Source: Deltaproteobacteria bacterium
GTDB taxonomy: Bacteria > Desulfobacterota > Desulfarculia > Adiutricales > Adiutricaceae
Direction: 5' to 3'
DNA: 64,000 nucleotides
NCBI GenBank assembly: GCA_031265205.1
Contig: JAISCZ010000091.1
Coordinates: forward strand, 1 to 64,000
Part shown: in pieces, positions 44,096 through 53,247 of the stretch
Layout of the letters: the number at the start of each line of letters is the position of its first letter
How positions within the stretch are numbered: the stretch's first letter is position 1
The notes under the pieces: model-generated
Told to the model about the DNA's origin: nothing
The model's database searches: none
Seen by the model: the letters and a program-made list of their open reading frames with translations, nothing else
Translations under genes and position numbers: made by a program

Positions 44096-45547
44096 TTATT
44101 GAAGGTAATTTTCGTCAAGCGAAGGGAGAGCGTTTCCGCTCGCGTGGCTTGAGCCGAAAAGCGCGTAAAGTTCGTCCGCGTCGCGCGATCCCACGAGGGT
44201 TCGGAGGTTTCCCTCTTCAAGCCAAGCCCAAACGGGGCTCGCCAGAGGAGCGCCGTCGCCCAATAAAGCGCGCAGGCGCCAGGTGTTCTCCAAAACCCGG
44301 GACGGGCCGCTCCAATCCTCGGGCTGGGGCAGAGGCCCGTGGGCGCGGCCCCAGATTTCCCGCGCGCCGGCGGAGTCGGGGCTGTTTAAGAAAAAGAGCT
44401 TTTCCGGGAGAAGCTCGTCCACGCTGGGATTGAGATCCCCGGTCGCCAAATAACGCTCGCCGTAAACCAAGCTTCCTTCCAGCGTGGCGATGGGGACTAA
44501 GACCGGAGTTTTCCCCAAGGCGCGCAGCGCGCGCGTATTTTCCTCGGCGATGGCCTTTTGACCGTGCGGGCATAAGGGATCGAAGAAGATAAAGACCCGC
44601 TCTTCCAGAATTCGCGGCAATTTCGGGGCGCCCGGCGGGTTTTGGCCGTAAAACTCAAAGAGGCCCGTGGGCGCGAAGTTTTCGCCGTCAAAGAGGCGAC
44701 CGTTTAAAGACATGAGGTTAAAGGCCAGTGGAACGTTATGGTATTTTCGCGACATGTTTTCGCCTCTGGCGTCGAAGAAGGCGCCTATGGAAAGGCTTCC
44801 GTCCCGCTGGAAAAAGCCCACAATCTCTTTGTCCGTAGGCTCGCCCGTCACGGGATTTTTTCCGCGGATAATGGCGCCCGTTAAGCCTTCCTCCGTTAAA
44901 AAGGAAAACTCTAAAAAGGCTTTTCCCCGCGAAAAGCTTAAAACTCGCGCCGAGAGTTCCGCCGCGGTCCAAGGCGCGGGAGGGGCGGCGGCGTTCTTTT
45001 CCGCGCCATCGTTTTTTTCCGCGCGAGCGTTCTTCCCCGGGCCAACGTTCGCGGCGTCGCGCGTCTTTGGGGCGACGATTTTTAAGGGATCCAAGAGTTC
45101 CGAGGGTTCCAAGGTGTCTTTTACGACGATCTCTAAGGGCTCCAAGATATCCGAGGGTTCCAAGGCGTTCTTGGCGACGATTTTTAATGGATCCAAGGTC
45201 TCCGAGGGTTCCAGGGCGTCTTTGACGACGATCTCTAAGGGCTCCAAGATATCCGAGGGTTCCAGGGCGTCTTTGACGACGATCTCTAAGGGCTCCAAGA
45301 TATCCGAGGGTTCCAAGGCCTTCGTGGCTTCCAGGGGCGCCGGTGAAATGAGGGGCGCCGGGGGACAGAGGGGTGAGAGAGATTGCCCCGCCGCGCTCGG
45401 CGCGGGGACCAAAGCGCGGGTATTTTCTCTCTCATCCTGGACGCCGTCTTGGCTTAAAGACCATGCGGCGAGGCCGCAAAAGAGTAGAACGGCGACGCTT
45501 AAGGCGCCGTTCCCTAAAGTTAGCGCGGCGAATACCGCTTTTTTCAT
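44096..45547 (-). CDS. trbB: TrbB/DsbC-like protein with repeat stalk
   Basis: A membrane-anchored protein of about 483 residues. I chose the ATG at 45547: it has AGGAG 6 nt upstream, overlaps the icmT stop by 4 nt (ATGA), and begins a good signal anchor (MKKAVFAALTLGNGALSVAV). Next come five 17-residue repeats (DALEPSDILEPLEIVVK type), an Ala-rich linker, and a C-terminal DsbC/DsbG-like domain with REGDG-type N-part and RVFIFFDPLCPHGQKA. The second cysteine of the CxxC is replaced by Gly, so redox activity is doubtful. The repeats could act as a periplasmic stalk. TrbB of IncI plasmids is the closest functional precedent. Confidence 0.75.
   Translation of the reverse strand: MKKAVFAALTLGNGALSVAVLLFCGLAAWSLSQDGVQDERENTRALVPAPSAAGQSLSPLCPPAPLISPAPLEATKALEPSDILEPLEIVVKDALEPSDILEPLEIVVKDALEPSETLDPLKIVAKNALEPSDILEPLEIVVKDTLEPSELLDPLKIVAPKTRDAANVGPGKNARAEKNDGAEKNAAAPPAPWTAAELSARVLSFSRGKAFLEFSFLTEEGLTGAIIRGKNPVTGEPTDKEIVGFFQRDGSLSIGAFFDARGENMSRKYHNVPLAFNLMSLNGRLFDGENFAPTGLFEFYGQNPPGAPKLPRILEERVFIFFDPLCPHGQKAIAEENTRALRALGKTPVLVPIATLEGSLVYGERYLATGDLNPSVDELLPEKLFFLNSPDSAGAREIWGRAHGPLPQPEDWSGPSRVLENTWRLRALLGDGAPLASPVWAWLEEGNLRTLVGSRDADELYALFGSSHASGNALPSLDENYLQ
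45066..45330 (-). repeat. 51-bp in-frame repeats in the TrbB-like gene
   Basis: Five 51-bp units encode alternating EPSDILEPLEIVVKD and EPSETLDPLKIVAKN blocks. They are acidic and proline-punctuated, the opposite charge of the DotM tail repeats. Confidence 0.85.
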
Positions 45548-45816
45548 AAGGAACTCCTCGCGCGCAAAACGCTCGTCTCCACGGCGGGACGGTAATCGCC
45601 GCACAGTTTAAGGCGCAGATACAACCCGGCCACGTTGAAGGGGAGCCTGCGCCGCTCTAAAAGATAAAAGACAAGGCTTGAGACAAGCGCGAGCGCGAGG
45701 GTAAACTTGGAAAAGCGCAGGAGAAAAAGCCCCAGGGGAAAGACCGCCCGCGCGTCCAAAAAGAAAAAGCGCGGGGTCAGCGCCGAAAAGGCCCAGTTCG
45801 CGTTTTGGTCTCTCAT
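45544..45816 (-). CDS. icmT: Type IVB protein IcmT
   Basis: A 90-residue inner-membrane protein of the IcmT (IncI TraK) family. It shows the family layout: a short N-terminus with NWAFSALTPRFFFLDARAVF, then PLGLFLLRFSKFTLALALVS as the membrane span, an ERRRLPF segment and a basic C-terminal helix (GLYLRLKLCGDY). Length agrees with Legionella IcmT (about 86). Its ATG overlaps the dotB stop (ATGA), and its stop overlaps the next ATG in the same way, so the three genes are translationally coupled. dotB and icmT are also neighbours in IncI plasmids (traJ-traK), which supports the call. Confidence 0.87.
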   Translation of the reverse strand: MRDQNANWAFSALTPRFFFLDARAVFPLGLFLLRFSKFTLALALVSSLVFYLLERRRLPFNVAGLYLRLKLCGDYRPAVETSVLRARSSL

Positions 45817-47054
45817 AGGCGCCCCTTTTCGCGGATAACGCTCTTCAGGTAGAGGGGGTGAATTTCCCCGTTTTTAACTTCTTTTTCCAGGGCGGCGAGG
45901 AGCGGGACGCCGTACTCACGGACCATGTTTTCCAGTTTCAGGGGAATTTCGCGGAGTTCCGTCTCGCAGAGTTTTTCCCTTAAGTCCGGGTCCAAGACGA
46001 GGTACTCCCGGACGGCCTTACGACCCCCGGAAAGGCGGGGAAAGAGCCGCTGCTGGACAATGAGCCTTAAGGAAGAAAAGAGGGTGGCCGCGACCATCCG
46101 CCGCTCCTTGGGCCCAAAGACGTTTAAGATCCGGGTGGGGGTGTCGGCGACGGAGCGGGTGTGGACCGTCGTGTAAGCGGCCAGGCCCATCTCCGCGGCC
46201 TCCAGAACGCCCTGGAGGGTTTCCGGGTCCCGGGATTCACCCACCAAGACCACGTCGGCCGCCCGGCGGGTGAGGTTGCGCGTGGCCTTTAAAAAGGATT
46301 CCACGTGCCTGGGGATCTCGGACTGCTCCAGGGGCGGGTTAACGCCCGGGACGCTCGCGAGGTCAAACTCCACGGGGGACTCGTAGGTGCAGATGTGTTT
46401 GCCGCCCCTTTGGGCGAGATCCCGGAGGGCCGCGGCGAGGAAGGTGCTTTTGCCCGAGCCCATGGTCCCGGTGACGAGCACCAATCCGTTGGAGGGAAAG
46501 AGGGCTTCCAGCAGATCTTCCGGGACTTCCAGGTCCTCCAGGGAGGGAGGTATGGTGGGAATCAGCCTTAAGGTCAGGGCGAGGCCCGTTCCCCAAAGGC
46601 AGTTTTTGGCGATGGCGTTGCCGCGAAAACGCAGCCGGGTTTCGCGGCGTTTGGCGATCTCGAAGCTGAAATCCTGTTCGATCCCCGAAAGGGCGATGGA
46701 GGAAGCGGCCTCGTTCGCGCTGGCCTGGTTGAGGATTTCCGCGACCTCGCTGTTGGAAAAGAGGTGCTCCGTGACCCGGTACCAAACTCCGTCCAAGCGC
46801 GCCGCCGCCGGGGACATGGAGCTGATGACCGCGTCCGACATGCCCTTTTCCTTAAGAAAAATTAAAAGCCTCTCGAAGTCCTCAAAACCCCACCCGTTTT
46901 CGGGGTAGATAGGGGCTAAGATGGAGGGCGATTGGAGGCCTTCCGACCCGCGCCCCGCGGCGAGGGAGAGGGACGGAGGGGCCTTTTCCCCCTCGTCGCT
47001 TAAAACCGTCTGGAAGGCTTCCCAGATGGAGTCTTTGCGTTCCAAATCAGACAT
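45813..47054 (-). CDS. dotB: Type IVB secretion ATPase DotB
   Basis: A 413-residue cytoplasmic hexameric ATPase of the PilT/VirB11-like DotB (TraJ) family, which powers assembly or substrate transfer. It has an N-terminal PAS-like domain and then the RecA core: GLVLVTGTMGSGKSTFLA (Walker A, about 182-199), the Asp box ICTYESPVEFDL, ADVVLVGESRDPETLQ (Walker B) and the His box AAYTTVHTRSV. AAGGA precedes the ATG at 47054. The gene overlaps icmT by 4 nt. The presence of DotB together with DotO and DotL gives the locus all three ATPases of a type IVB machine. Confidence 0.92.
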   Translation of the reverse strand: MSDLERKDSIWEAFQTVLSDEGEKAPPSLSLAAGRGSEGLQSPSILAPIYPENGWGFEDFERLLIFLKEKGMSDAVISSMSPAAARLDGVWYRVTEHLFSNSEVAEILNQASANEAASSIALSGIEQDFSFEIAKRRETRLRFRGNAIAKNCLWGTGLALTLRLIPTIPPSLEDLEVPEDLLEALFPSNGLVLVTGTMGSGKSTFLAAALRDLAQRGGKHICTYESPVEFDLASVPGVNPPLEQSEIPRHVESFLKATRNLTRRAADVVLVGESRDPETLQGVLEAAEMGLAAYTTVHTRSVADTPTRILNVFGPKERRMVAATLFSSLRLIVQQRLFPRLSGGRKAVREYLVLDPDLREKLCETELREIPLKLENMVREYGVPLLAALEKEVKNGEIHPLYLKSVIREKGRL

Positions 47055-47130
47055 AAGTATCCTTTCTCGCGGGCTGGGGCCCGCGCTCCTTGGGCCCGCC
47101 GCTCCTTGGGGCGGCTGGCCGCGCGGAGCT

Positions 47131-47517
47131 TTAAAGGGTTTTTTCCCGAGCGAAAAGCTTTTTGAGGAAGGACCCGAAGGGGATAAAGGCGCCCTCGCGG
47201 ATAACGCGCGCGCGCCAAAGGGAAGTTATGATTCCCGCCAACGCGGGCGCCGCGACGATCAGCGCGAGACCGCCGTAACCCGAGGCGAAGAGCGCGGCCC
47301 CAAAGACCAAGGCGACAATGAGAAAAAGGTAGGCGCGGATTTTGAGTTTTAGCGCCAAGGTCTCCGCCTCCTCTGGGGAAAGAGCCCTGAGCCAAAGCGC
47401 GTCCGCGCGCTCCGATGGCGGCTCGCGCCGCCTCAACTTTAAATTCCGGAGCCTCGACGCTAAAAGGCGAAAGGCGAGCGGCAAAAAACGCCCGCTACGC
47501 TCGGTTGATTCGTTCAT
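47131..47517 (-). CDS. Small two-span membrane protein, possibly IcmV/TraX-like
   Basis: A 128-residue protein with a basic N-terminus (LASRLRNLKLRRREPP), an amphipathic helix, and two closely spaced hydrophobic segments (about 73-90 and 92-110; AYLFLIVALVFGAALFASGY and LALIVAAPALAGIITSLWRA). It ends in FGSFLKKLFAREKTL. The layout, two spans then a basic FxxW/LKKLF end, resembles IcmV of Legionella or TraX of IncI plasmids, but no diagnostic motif settles it. It lies 76 nt before dotB within the type IVB array. Confidence 0.6.
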   Translation of the reverse strand: MNESTERSGRFLPLAFRLLASRLRNLKLRRREPPSERADALWLRALSPEEAETLALKLKIRAYLFLIVALVFGAALFASGYGGLALIVAAPALAGIITSLWRARVIREGAFIPFGSFLKKLFAREKTL

Positions 47518-47628
47518 AAGAGCCTCTTTAAAAAGACGTATTAAATAGGTGGGACGGGCGCGAAAGAGCTTTTTAATCCGCGCGCCCCTTCGCGTCCGCG
47601 CCGGCGCGGGAGCGGCAAGGGCGGCGCG

Positions 47629-48186
47629 CTAAAAGAGAGTCGGTCGCCAGCGCAGCCAGCTCCAGATCCTTAATAAGCGGCGCCGGGAAAGCCTCCTGTT
47701 TTGACTAAACAACGAACGGCGCCGCGCGATTTGTTCCCGTTCCGCTTGCTCCCTTTCGTTAAATTTGGCGACGAAGAGCGCCAATTGAGCGTAGCGCGCC
47801 ACTTCCTCTTCCGTTAAAGGCTCTCGCTTGGGGGGGCGTTTCGCGGTTTCCGCCAACGCTTTTTCCCACGCGATCGCCGCGGCGGAAGGTTCCGCGACAG
47901 GCGTTGGCGCGGGAGCGGTCCCCTCCGGCGTTGCCCCAAGCGCGTTTTCGCCCGCGCTTGGCTTAAGAGCGCCCCCGTCCGGCGTTGGCGCGCGGGCGTC
48001 CCGCGCGGGTTGGCGAGACGTTTCGCGGCTCGGCGGGGGAGCGCTCTTGTCCTGGGGGCGATCTTCCGAAGCGCCCTCCAAAGCCTTCCCCAAAGCGTCC
48101 CAGAAGGCGTCATCCAAGATCGGCGCTCCTTTTTTCGCGCGGGAAGCGCCGCGGTCGCGCTCGCTTTTATCGTTTCCATATTTCAC
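47629..48186 (-). CDS. Unknown hydrophilic protein of the type IVB locus
   Basis: A 185-residue protein with no membrane span. The N-terminus is charged (GNDKSERDRGASRAKKGAPI, then DDAFWDALGKALEGA), the middle is Pro/Ala-rich, and the C-terminus is a helical, strongly basic region (KRPPKREPLTEEEVARYAQL, then RRRSLFSQNRRLSRRRLL). It starts with GTG. Position between dotO and dotB is that of small accessory tra genes (traV/traW) in IncI plasmids, but I see no homology. The basic C-terminus could bind membrane or nucleic acid. Confidence 0.55.
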   Translation of the reverse strand: MKYGNDKSERDRGASRAKKGAPILDDAFWDALGKALEGASEDRPQDKSAPPPSRETSRQPARDARAPTPDGGALKPSAGENALGATPEGTAPAPTPVAEPSAAAIAWEKALAETAKRPPKREPLTEEEVARYAQLALFVAKFNEREQAEREQIARRRSLFSQNRRLSRRRLLRIWSWLRWRPTLF

Positions 48187-48343
48187 GCTTTCGTTCCTTC
48201 CCGTTTTCCCCTCGCGGCGTCTTACCGCGACGCGCGAAAGGCGATAAAACTGGCGTTGCCGCCCGTTTTAATCCGTCAGTCCGCGCGCGCCGCGCGCGTT
48301 TCTTCTCGCCCGCGCGCTTTTTGAGGTGGATCTAGTGGCGGCC

Positions 48344-51298
48344 TTAGCCGTCCAGGCGCGCGTAAATTTCGCGCAGCAAACTCGCGACGGCCCCGCCGGA
48401 GGAGTCGGGTGCCCCCGCTTCGTCAGGGTTGGCGTTTTTGCGCCGCTCAATCTCGGCCTTGATCCCGCGCGGCCATTGACGCGCCAAATAGCTCAAAGTT
48501 TTACTAACCCCGTAGCGGGCGTAGAGCGCGCCGCGGACGGCCGCGTCTTCCGCGGTGGAGCTGAAGGCCCAGATGAGTTCGGAGCTTAAAGTGTTGACGA
48601 GGACTTCCCGGCTCGCGCCGCCTTGGGTTTTTAAAATGGCCACCAGCGACGCGCCGGCGGGGCCGGGCTTGCCGATTTTCCCCAATGCGTCCGCGAGATC
48701 CGGGTTGAGCCCAAAGAGGGCGGCGAGGCGTTCTTTGCCGTCTTGGGTGCCCGCGCCCAGGAGGAAGACGTTGGTGGCGAGCTCTAAAATGACCTTGGGA
48801 AAATCGTCCACGCTCTGGGAATAGAGACCAATCGAAAGATTCCATTTGCGCGACTCGCGCGCGCAGGTTTCCAAATCCCCCAAGAGCTGGGCGCGGATTA
48901 AAGGCTCCTGGGTAACCCTGTGGAGCTCGTCGTAACAGAGCCTTTTGGGCTCCAGGCGGATTTCGCCGATGAGTTCTTGATGGTGCTCGCGGTAGCCGGC
49001 GGGGAGTTCGGCCGCGTCCGCGAGCGTCCAAAAGAAACGCGAGCCCACTAAAAAACGCGCCAGCATATACATCACGGCGGTCTGGCGGTCGCCGCCCCGC
49101 CCGCCGCCCCTGGGGGCGACCTCGTCGAGGTCCAGGGCCATCACCCGGGCGTCGCCCATGGAAAAGCGGGTGGGCTTGGCGAGAATGGGATAATTCTTGA
49201 CGGTCTCGGCGAGGCATCGCCAGGCGTAATCCCGCGCGTCTTCCCCGGTGCCTGGGATCTTGTAGGCGTAGGTGACTTTGATGGAAGGGTTTTGCCTGAT
49301 TTCCGCGGCCACGTCCGCTAAGGTCGGGACCGCGTGGCGCTGCGCCAACACGGCCTCGTGAAAAAGACCTTTCTGGAAGAAAAAATCCACGGCCTCCCAG
49401 GCGCAGCTCTCGCCATCGACCGTAAGGCCCATTTCCGCCGCCAAATCGTAGAGTTCCGGGTTAAGGTCGCGCGTCCACAGCTTGGGATGGGTTACGGCTT
49501 CGCGGTAGGCTCCCTCCAGCGCCAGGCGATAGAGGCCGCCCACGCCCGTGGGCGGCCCCTCCGCGTCCAGGGGAGTGGCGCACAGGGAGAGCAGGTTGAC
49601 GAGGAAATTGGCGTGGGCGATATAGGGAAACCTGGCGCCCAAGGGGGTGTCCAGGGGGTTGACGGCGCATTGGGGCGTCAGGCGCAGCCTTTTGAAGGCC
49701 GCCAAATGTTTTTCCCCCGGGGGTAGCGCTTCCCGCAGGAGATCGATTAAGCCCTTGGAACTGGGACCCACGTCGATAATGGAAAGCCAGGGGAGCTTTT
49801 GGGCTCCGCCCTGGAGGCAAAAGGCGAGATTGATGGCGTTTAGAAGGACGGATTTGCCGGCCCCCATGGGCGCGATCCCTAAGTCTATCCAAGCGGGCTG
49901 GAGGCTTGAGTTGGCTTGAAGGGGCATGGGCTTGCCGTCGGAACTCCGCAGGACGAGGCTCCCCTCCCGCCAGGGCGCGGCGGGCCGGAGGGGCGTAAAG
50001 CTCCAGGCCTCCTTCAGGGGGAAGGCCGCCCGGGGCGCGGGGCCTCCCCGGGGCAGGAGGGCGGGGAGGGCGGCGGCGACTCCCAGGAGCGGGTCCCCGG
50101 TCGCCTCCTGGACGGCGGCGGAACCCCAGCCGCAGACGATCTTGACCAGTTCGCTTCGGCCCCTTATGAGGGCGCGCAAGGCTTCCTCCCGGCTCGGGTA
50201 GTCTTCCAAATCCACGTGCGCGTCAAAATTAAAGGAGAGGCCCACGACGGTTTCCCCTTCTTCCCGCAGCCGGCTTAAAGCCTCGTAGGCGCCTATCAGC
50301 CGGCGGTTGTCCACGGCGGTGAGCGCGAGGATCCGCGCGAGGACGCTTTTGGCCTTCATGCCCCCCAAGCCGTCGGGGATCAGGGAAAAGGACATGTTGA
50401 GGGGCAGTTTGGGGGATAAGTTACCCAGGGCGCGGAAGAGCTCCTGGAAAGGCAAGGGGTTTTGGGGCGGGAGGGAGAGAAAGAAAGGCGCGTGAATCCT
50501 GTCGCCGGCGCGGACGAACTCCCTTTGGAGGATTTCGCAGTCCTTGGCGAAGATCTGCTTTTTGACGCTGGGATAGGCGGAGGCGTCCTCTAAGGAGTCC
50601 GGGTACACGAAGGCGAAAGGGTCCCCGGGGAGGAGCGGTCGCCAATCCAAGGGAACTTCGCGGCCATAAAGAAAGGCTTTGACGTCCCTTACGAGGGCGT
50701 GGGCGCTTAGAAGATCCGCCTTGAGCCCAGCGGTCGCGAAGGCCTCCGCCAACGCGGCGAGGGCGCCGCGGTGCCCCGCCCTTAACGCGGGGATCCCGGA
50801 AAGGCCGCGGGCCGGGTCGAATGTTTCGCGGGCCTTTTTACCCTGGGCGGGGGCGAGGAGCTTGGGCGTGGTCCACAAGGCGACGTAGGTCTTTTCCTCC
50901 GCCGTCACCTTGGCGATGGCCTCTTCCCAGCCGCCTAAGAGAGAGGAAAAGTTAAGCCCCATGGCCCGCGCGCTGGCGCGCGCGGGCCTAAATTTGGCCT
51001 TTAGGCTCTCTTGGGCGGCCTGGGGGGAATAAGCGAAGGCGACTTTGATGAAGTGGCCCGGCGTTTCCAAAAGGACGCGGGTTTTATCCGTTAAAACGGA
51101 GAAGATCCGCTCGCGGCTCTCCCGCCAGACCCTCTCGTAGGCGCCTTCCAGGATAAAAGCGCTCACGAGGGAGCCGTCGTCGGCGACCAGGGTCAAGTCG
51201 TCGTCCGCGGTCGCGAGGGGGCAGAGGCTATGCGCTGGGCCCTTGAGGGTCTCGTATAAAGACCAGGAGATTCTGTTGAAGGTTTCAAAGAGCGACAC
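48344..51298 (-). CDS. dotO: Type IVB ATPase DotO/IcmB
   Basis: A 984-residue VirB4-like ATPase (TraU in IncI), which docks at the inner-membrane base of the channel. The N-terminal half (about 1-470) is the divergent VirB4-type domain. The ATPase half starts with IDLGIAPMGAGKSVLLNAIN (Walker A, about 479-498). The second acidic motif appears around VMALDLDEVAPRGGG, and later KRLCYDELHRVTQEP and LSIGLYSQSVDDFPKVILEL match the family's Walker B and motif regions. Length agrees with DotO of Legionella (about 1009). It starts with GTG 28 nt after the dotI stop. It is the most reliable marker of a type IVB system here, with DotB. Confidence 0.92.
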   Translation of the reverse strand: MSLFETFNRISWSLYETLKGPAHSLCPLATADDDLTLVADDGSLVSAFILEGAYERVWRESRERIFSVLTDKTRVLLETPGHFIKVAFAYSPQAAQESLKAKFRPARASARAMGLNFSSLLGGWEEAIAKVTAEEKTYVALWTTPKLLAPAQGKKARETFDPARGLSGIPALRAGHRGALAALAEAFATAGLKADLLSAHALVRDVKAFLYGREVPLDWRPLLPGDPFAFVYPDSLEDASAYPSVKKQIFAKDCEILQREFVRAGDRIHAPFFLSLPPQNPLPFQELFRALGNLSPKLPLNMSFSLIPDGLGGMKAKSVLARILALTAVDNRRLIGAYEALSRLREEGETVVGLSFNFDAHVDLEDYPSREEALRALIRGRSELVKIVCGWGSAAVQEATGDPLLGVAAALPALLPRGGPAPRAAFPLKEAWSFTPLRPAAPWREGSLVLRSSDGKPMPLQANSSLQPAWIDLGIAPMGAGKSVLLNAINLAFCLQGGAQKLPWLSIIDVGPSSKGLIDLLREALPPGEKHLAAFKRLRLTPQCAVNPLDTPLGARFPYIAHANFLVNLLSLCATPLDAEGPPTGVGGLYRLALEGAYREAVTHPKLWTRDLNPELYDLAAEMGLTVDGESCAWEAVDFFFQKGLFHEAVLAQRHAVPTLADVAAEIRQNPSIKVTYAYKIPGTGEDARDYAWRCLAETVKNYPILAKPTRFSMGDARVMALDLDEVAPRGGGRGGDRQTAVMYMLARFLVGSRFFWTLADAAELPAGYREHHQELIGEIRLEPKRLCYDELHRVTQEPLIRAQLLGDLETCARESRKWNLSIGLYSQSVDDFPKVILELATNVFLLGAGTQDGKERLAALFGLNPDLADALGKIGKPGPAGASLVAILKTQGGASREVLVNTLSSELIWAFSSTAEDAAVRGALYARYGVSKTLSYLARQWPRGIKAEIERRKNANPDEAGAPDSSGGAVASLLREIYARLDG

Positions 51299-51326
51299 GG
51301 GTATTTTTCCCCTAATCTTTCGCGCG

Positions 51327-53063
51327 TTATTTGTTTTCGGAAGTTTGGGCGAGCGACAGCGCTCGGATAATGACGCCCTTGGGGGCGCGGTGGCGGTCGA
51401 CTCTTTGGGCTACGGCCAAGGCCGTGATCCTTTCGGAGCCCACGGTCCCCTTGGAGGATTGGTAGCTAAGAGCGAGTGGCGTTTGGATAATCCAGCTCAG
51501 AGCGCCCCGCTCCCTGTTTTGGCCGACCAAGACCGGCGGGCCGGCGAGGGTCGCGGATATAGTCAGTTTTTCGTCCTTAAGCCTTTGGAGGCGCGCGGCG
51601 CTTCGCGCGTCTTGGGCGAAGGAGGCGAAAGCCTCGGCGCTAAAGTCGCCGTAATGGGCCATCAGGTCATAGCGCCAGCGCGCGTGGTTGAGGCCAAGGA
51701 CGGAGAGGAGCGTTTCGGCCGTCCAATTTAAAAGGGCTTGGGAGTTAAGGGAGGGTTCCGACAGATCGTCCGCCGGCCAAAGGCGGCCATCCGCGGCGAC
51801 CGCGAAATAGCGGGAGGTAGGCTCTTCGCGGAGCGCGAAGAACCAAAAGGAAAGAAAGAGCGCTTGCGGCGCGAGGACGAGACTTAAGGCCGTAAGTATT
51901 CGCCAAAGGGTCGCGTTTCGTCGGGCGAGGCGTTTTAGGGATTGCTCTGGCGGCTCTTCGGCGCGGGCCAGTCCCTCTCGCGCCGCCGCCGGCTTGGCCT
52001 TCGGGGCGCGCGAGTTGGGCGCGCTCGCGCTTGTTCGGGGCGCGTCGCTTGGCGACAAGGAAGCCTCCGATTTGAAGGCGACAGGCTTCAAGGCGGCTGG
52101 CTCGGAGACGAAGGACTTGGAAACGGCCCGCTCGGAAACGGACTGCTCAGAGACGACCGATTGGGAGACATCCAGCTCGCAGTCATCCCGCTCGGAGACA
52201 GCCCGCCCGGAAACAGCCCGCTCGGAAACTGACTGTTCGGAGACGACCGATTTGGAGGCGACTTGTTCGGAGGCGGCGCTATCGGGGGGATGGTTCTGGG
52301 GAGCGGCGCTCGCCGCGAGGGAAAGAGCGAAAGCGTCGCCGCCGGAGCGTTTCCCGGCGGCAAAGCTCTCGGGGCGGCTCTCCGGAGGCCTTATCGCGCC
52401 AGTCGCGGGTTTTTTCCCGCGCGCGGGACGGTGTCGCGCCTCCGCTCTGGGGCGTGACGCCATTGGCGCGGGAAGAGTTGGGAGACTCGAGGGTTCTAAA
52501 GGGGTCGCCTCCTCCCGAGCTTGGCTCAAAGCGCTCGCGTCGTTCCGCGCGGGGCTCGCGGGTAGGGCGGGGCTCATTTTCGCCTCATCGTCCCCGAGAG
52601 CGGGGGAGTTCTCGGGGAAGCTATCCAGTGGCGACTTTACCCCAGTCGCCGCGTGTTCAGGGATCGCGCGCGGGGGGAGCGCCGGGGTATGGAGGGGCGG
52701 TCGTGGGTCTCGCGGTGGAGTTAATTTGGCGGTAAGCCGGGCGTTTTCGCGGGAAAAGGCGCCCACGGATTGAAGGTTTCGGGAGCTTACTTGATCCCTG
52801 GGGCGGGCCTGGGACATCGTTTCTTCCCCCGTCGCCTGGAGAATCGCGTCCGCTGGCGTGGGCTGGGGGAGGGTCTGAGCCCTTGGGGAAACCTGACATC
52901 GGGGTTTTGGCGTGGGTTTCAGCGCGGGTTTCACCATGGGTTTCACCATGGGTTTTGGCGTGGGATTCGGCGTGGGCGGGGAAAGTTCTTGGCGCGGGGG
53001 TTGGGGCTCGGCGCCGGGTTTGGAGAGGGCCTCGCGGGGAGCCGCTGGCGTCTGTTGGGGCAT
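51327..53063 (-). CDS. dotI: Type IVB protein DotI/IcmL with long repeat-bearing N-terminus
   Basis: A 578-residue protein whose last 190 residues are DotI/IcmL (IncI TraM). One membrane span lies at about 391-411 (LVLAPQALFLSFWFFAL), followed by RYFAVAADGRLWPADDLSEP, ALLNWTAETLLSVLGLNHAR, RYDLMAHYGDFSAEAFASF and SWIIQTPLALSYQS, all typical. DotI forms periplasmic rings near the channel. DotI is usually about 210 residues. The extra 370 residues are cytoplasmic, Pro/Ser-rich and contain pentapeptide repeats (SEQSVSERAVS type, about 265-325). Early segments have KPMVKPMVKPALKP repeats. The extension may be a lineage-specific docking or substrate-contact arm. It lies 28 nt upstream of dotO. Confidence 0.87.
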   Translation of the reverse strand: MPQQTPAAPREALSKPGAEPQPPRQELSPPTPNPTPKPMVKPMVKPALKPTPKPRCQVSPRAQTLPQPTPADAILQATGEETMSQARPRDQVSSRNLQSVGAFSRENARLTAKLTPPRDPRPPLHTPALPPRAIPEHAATGVKSPLDSFPENSPALGDDEAKMSPALPASPARNDASALSQAREEATPLEPSSLPTLPAPMASRPRAEARHRPARGKKPATGAIRPPESRPESFAAGKRSGGDAFALSLAASAAPQNHPPDSAASEQVASKSVVSEQSVSERAVSGRAVSERDDCELDVSQSVVSEQSVSERAVSKSFVSEPAALKPVAFKSEASLSPSDAPRTSASAPNSRAPKAKPAAAREGLARAEEPPEQSLKRLARRNATLWRILTALSLVLAPQALFLSFWFFALREEPTSRYFAVAADGRLWPADDLSEPSLNSQALLNWTAETLLSVLGLNHARWRYDLMAHYGDFSAEAFASFAQDARSAARLQRLKDEKLTISATLAGPPVLVGQNRERGALSWIIQTPLALSYQSSKGTVGSERITALAVAQRVDRHRAPKGVIIRALSLAQTSENK

Positions 53064-53247
53064 AAATGTTTTCTCGCTTTTTCGCGGGAGCGTTCCTGGG
53101 TCTTTGGTCGCTAAAGGGCTACGGGCTTGTTCTTGAGGCTCCTCGAGGGGCGCCTTGGAGAGAGGGAAGCGGCGCGGTCGATTTCGCTTTTAAGGGCTAT
53201 CCCTCGCGGGAAAGGCGCGAGAGCGCTCCCGCGGGGACGCTCTTTTT

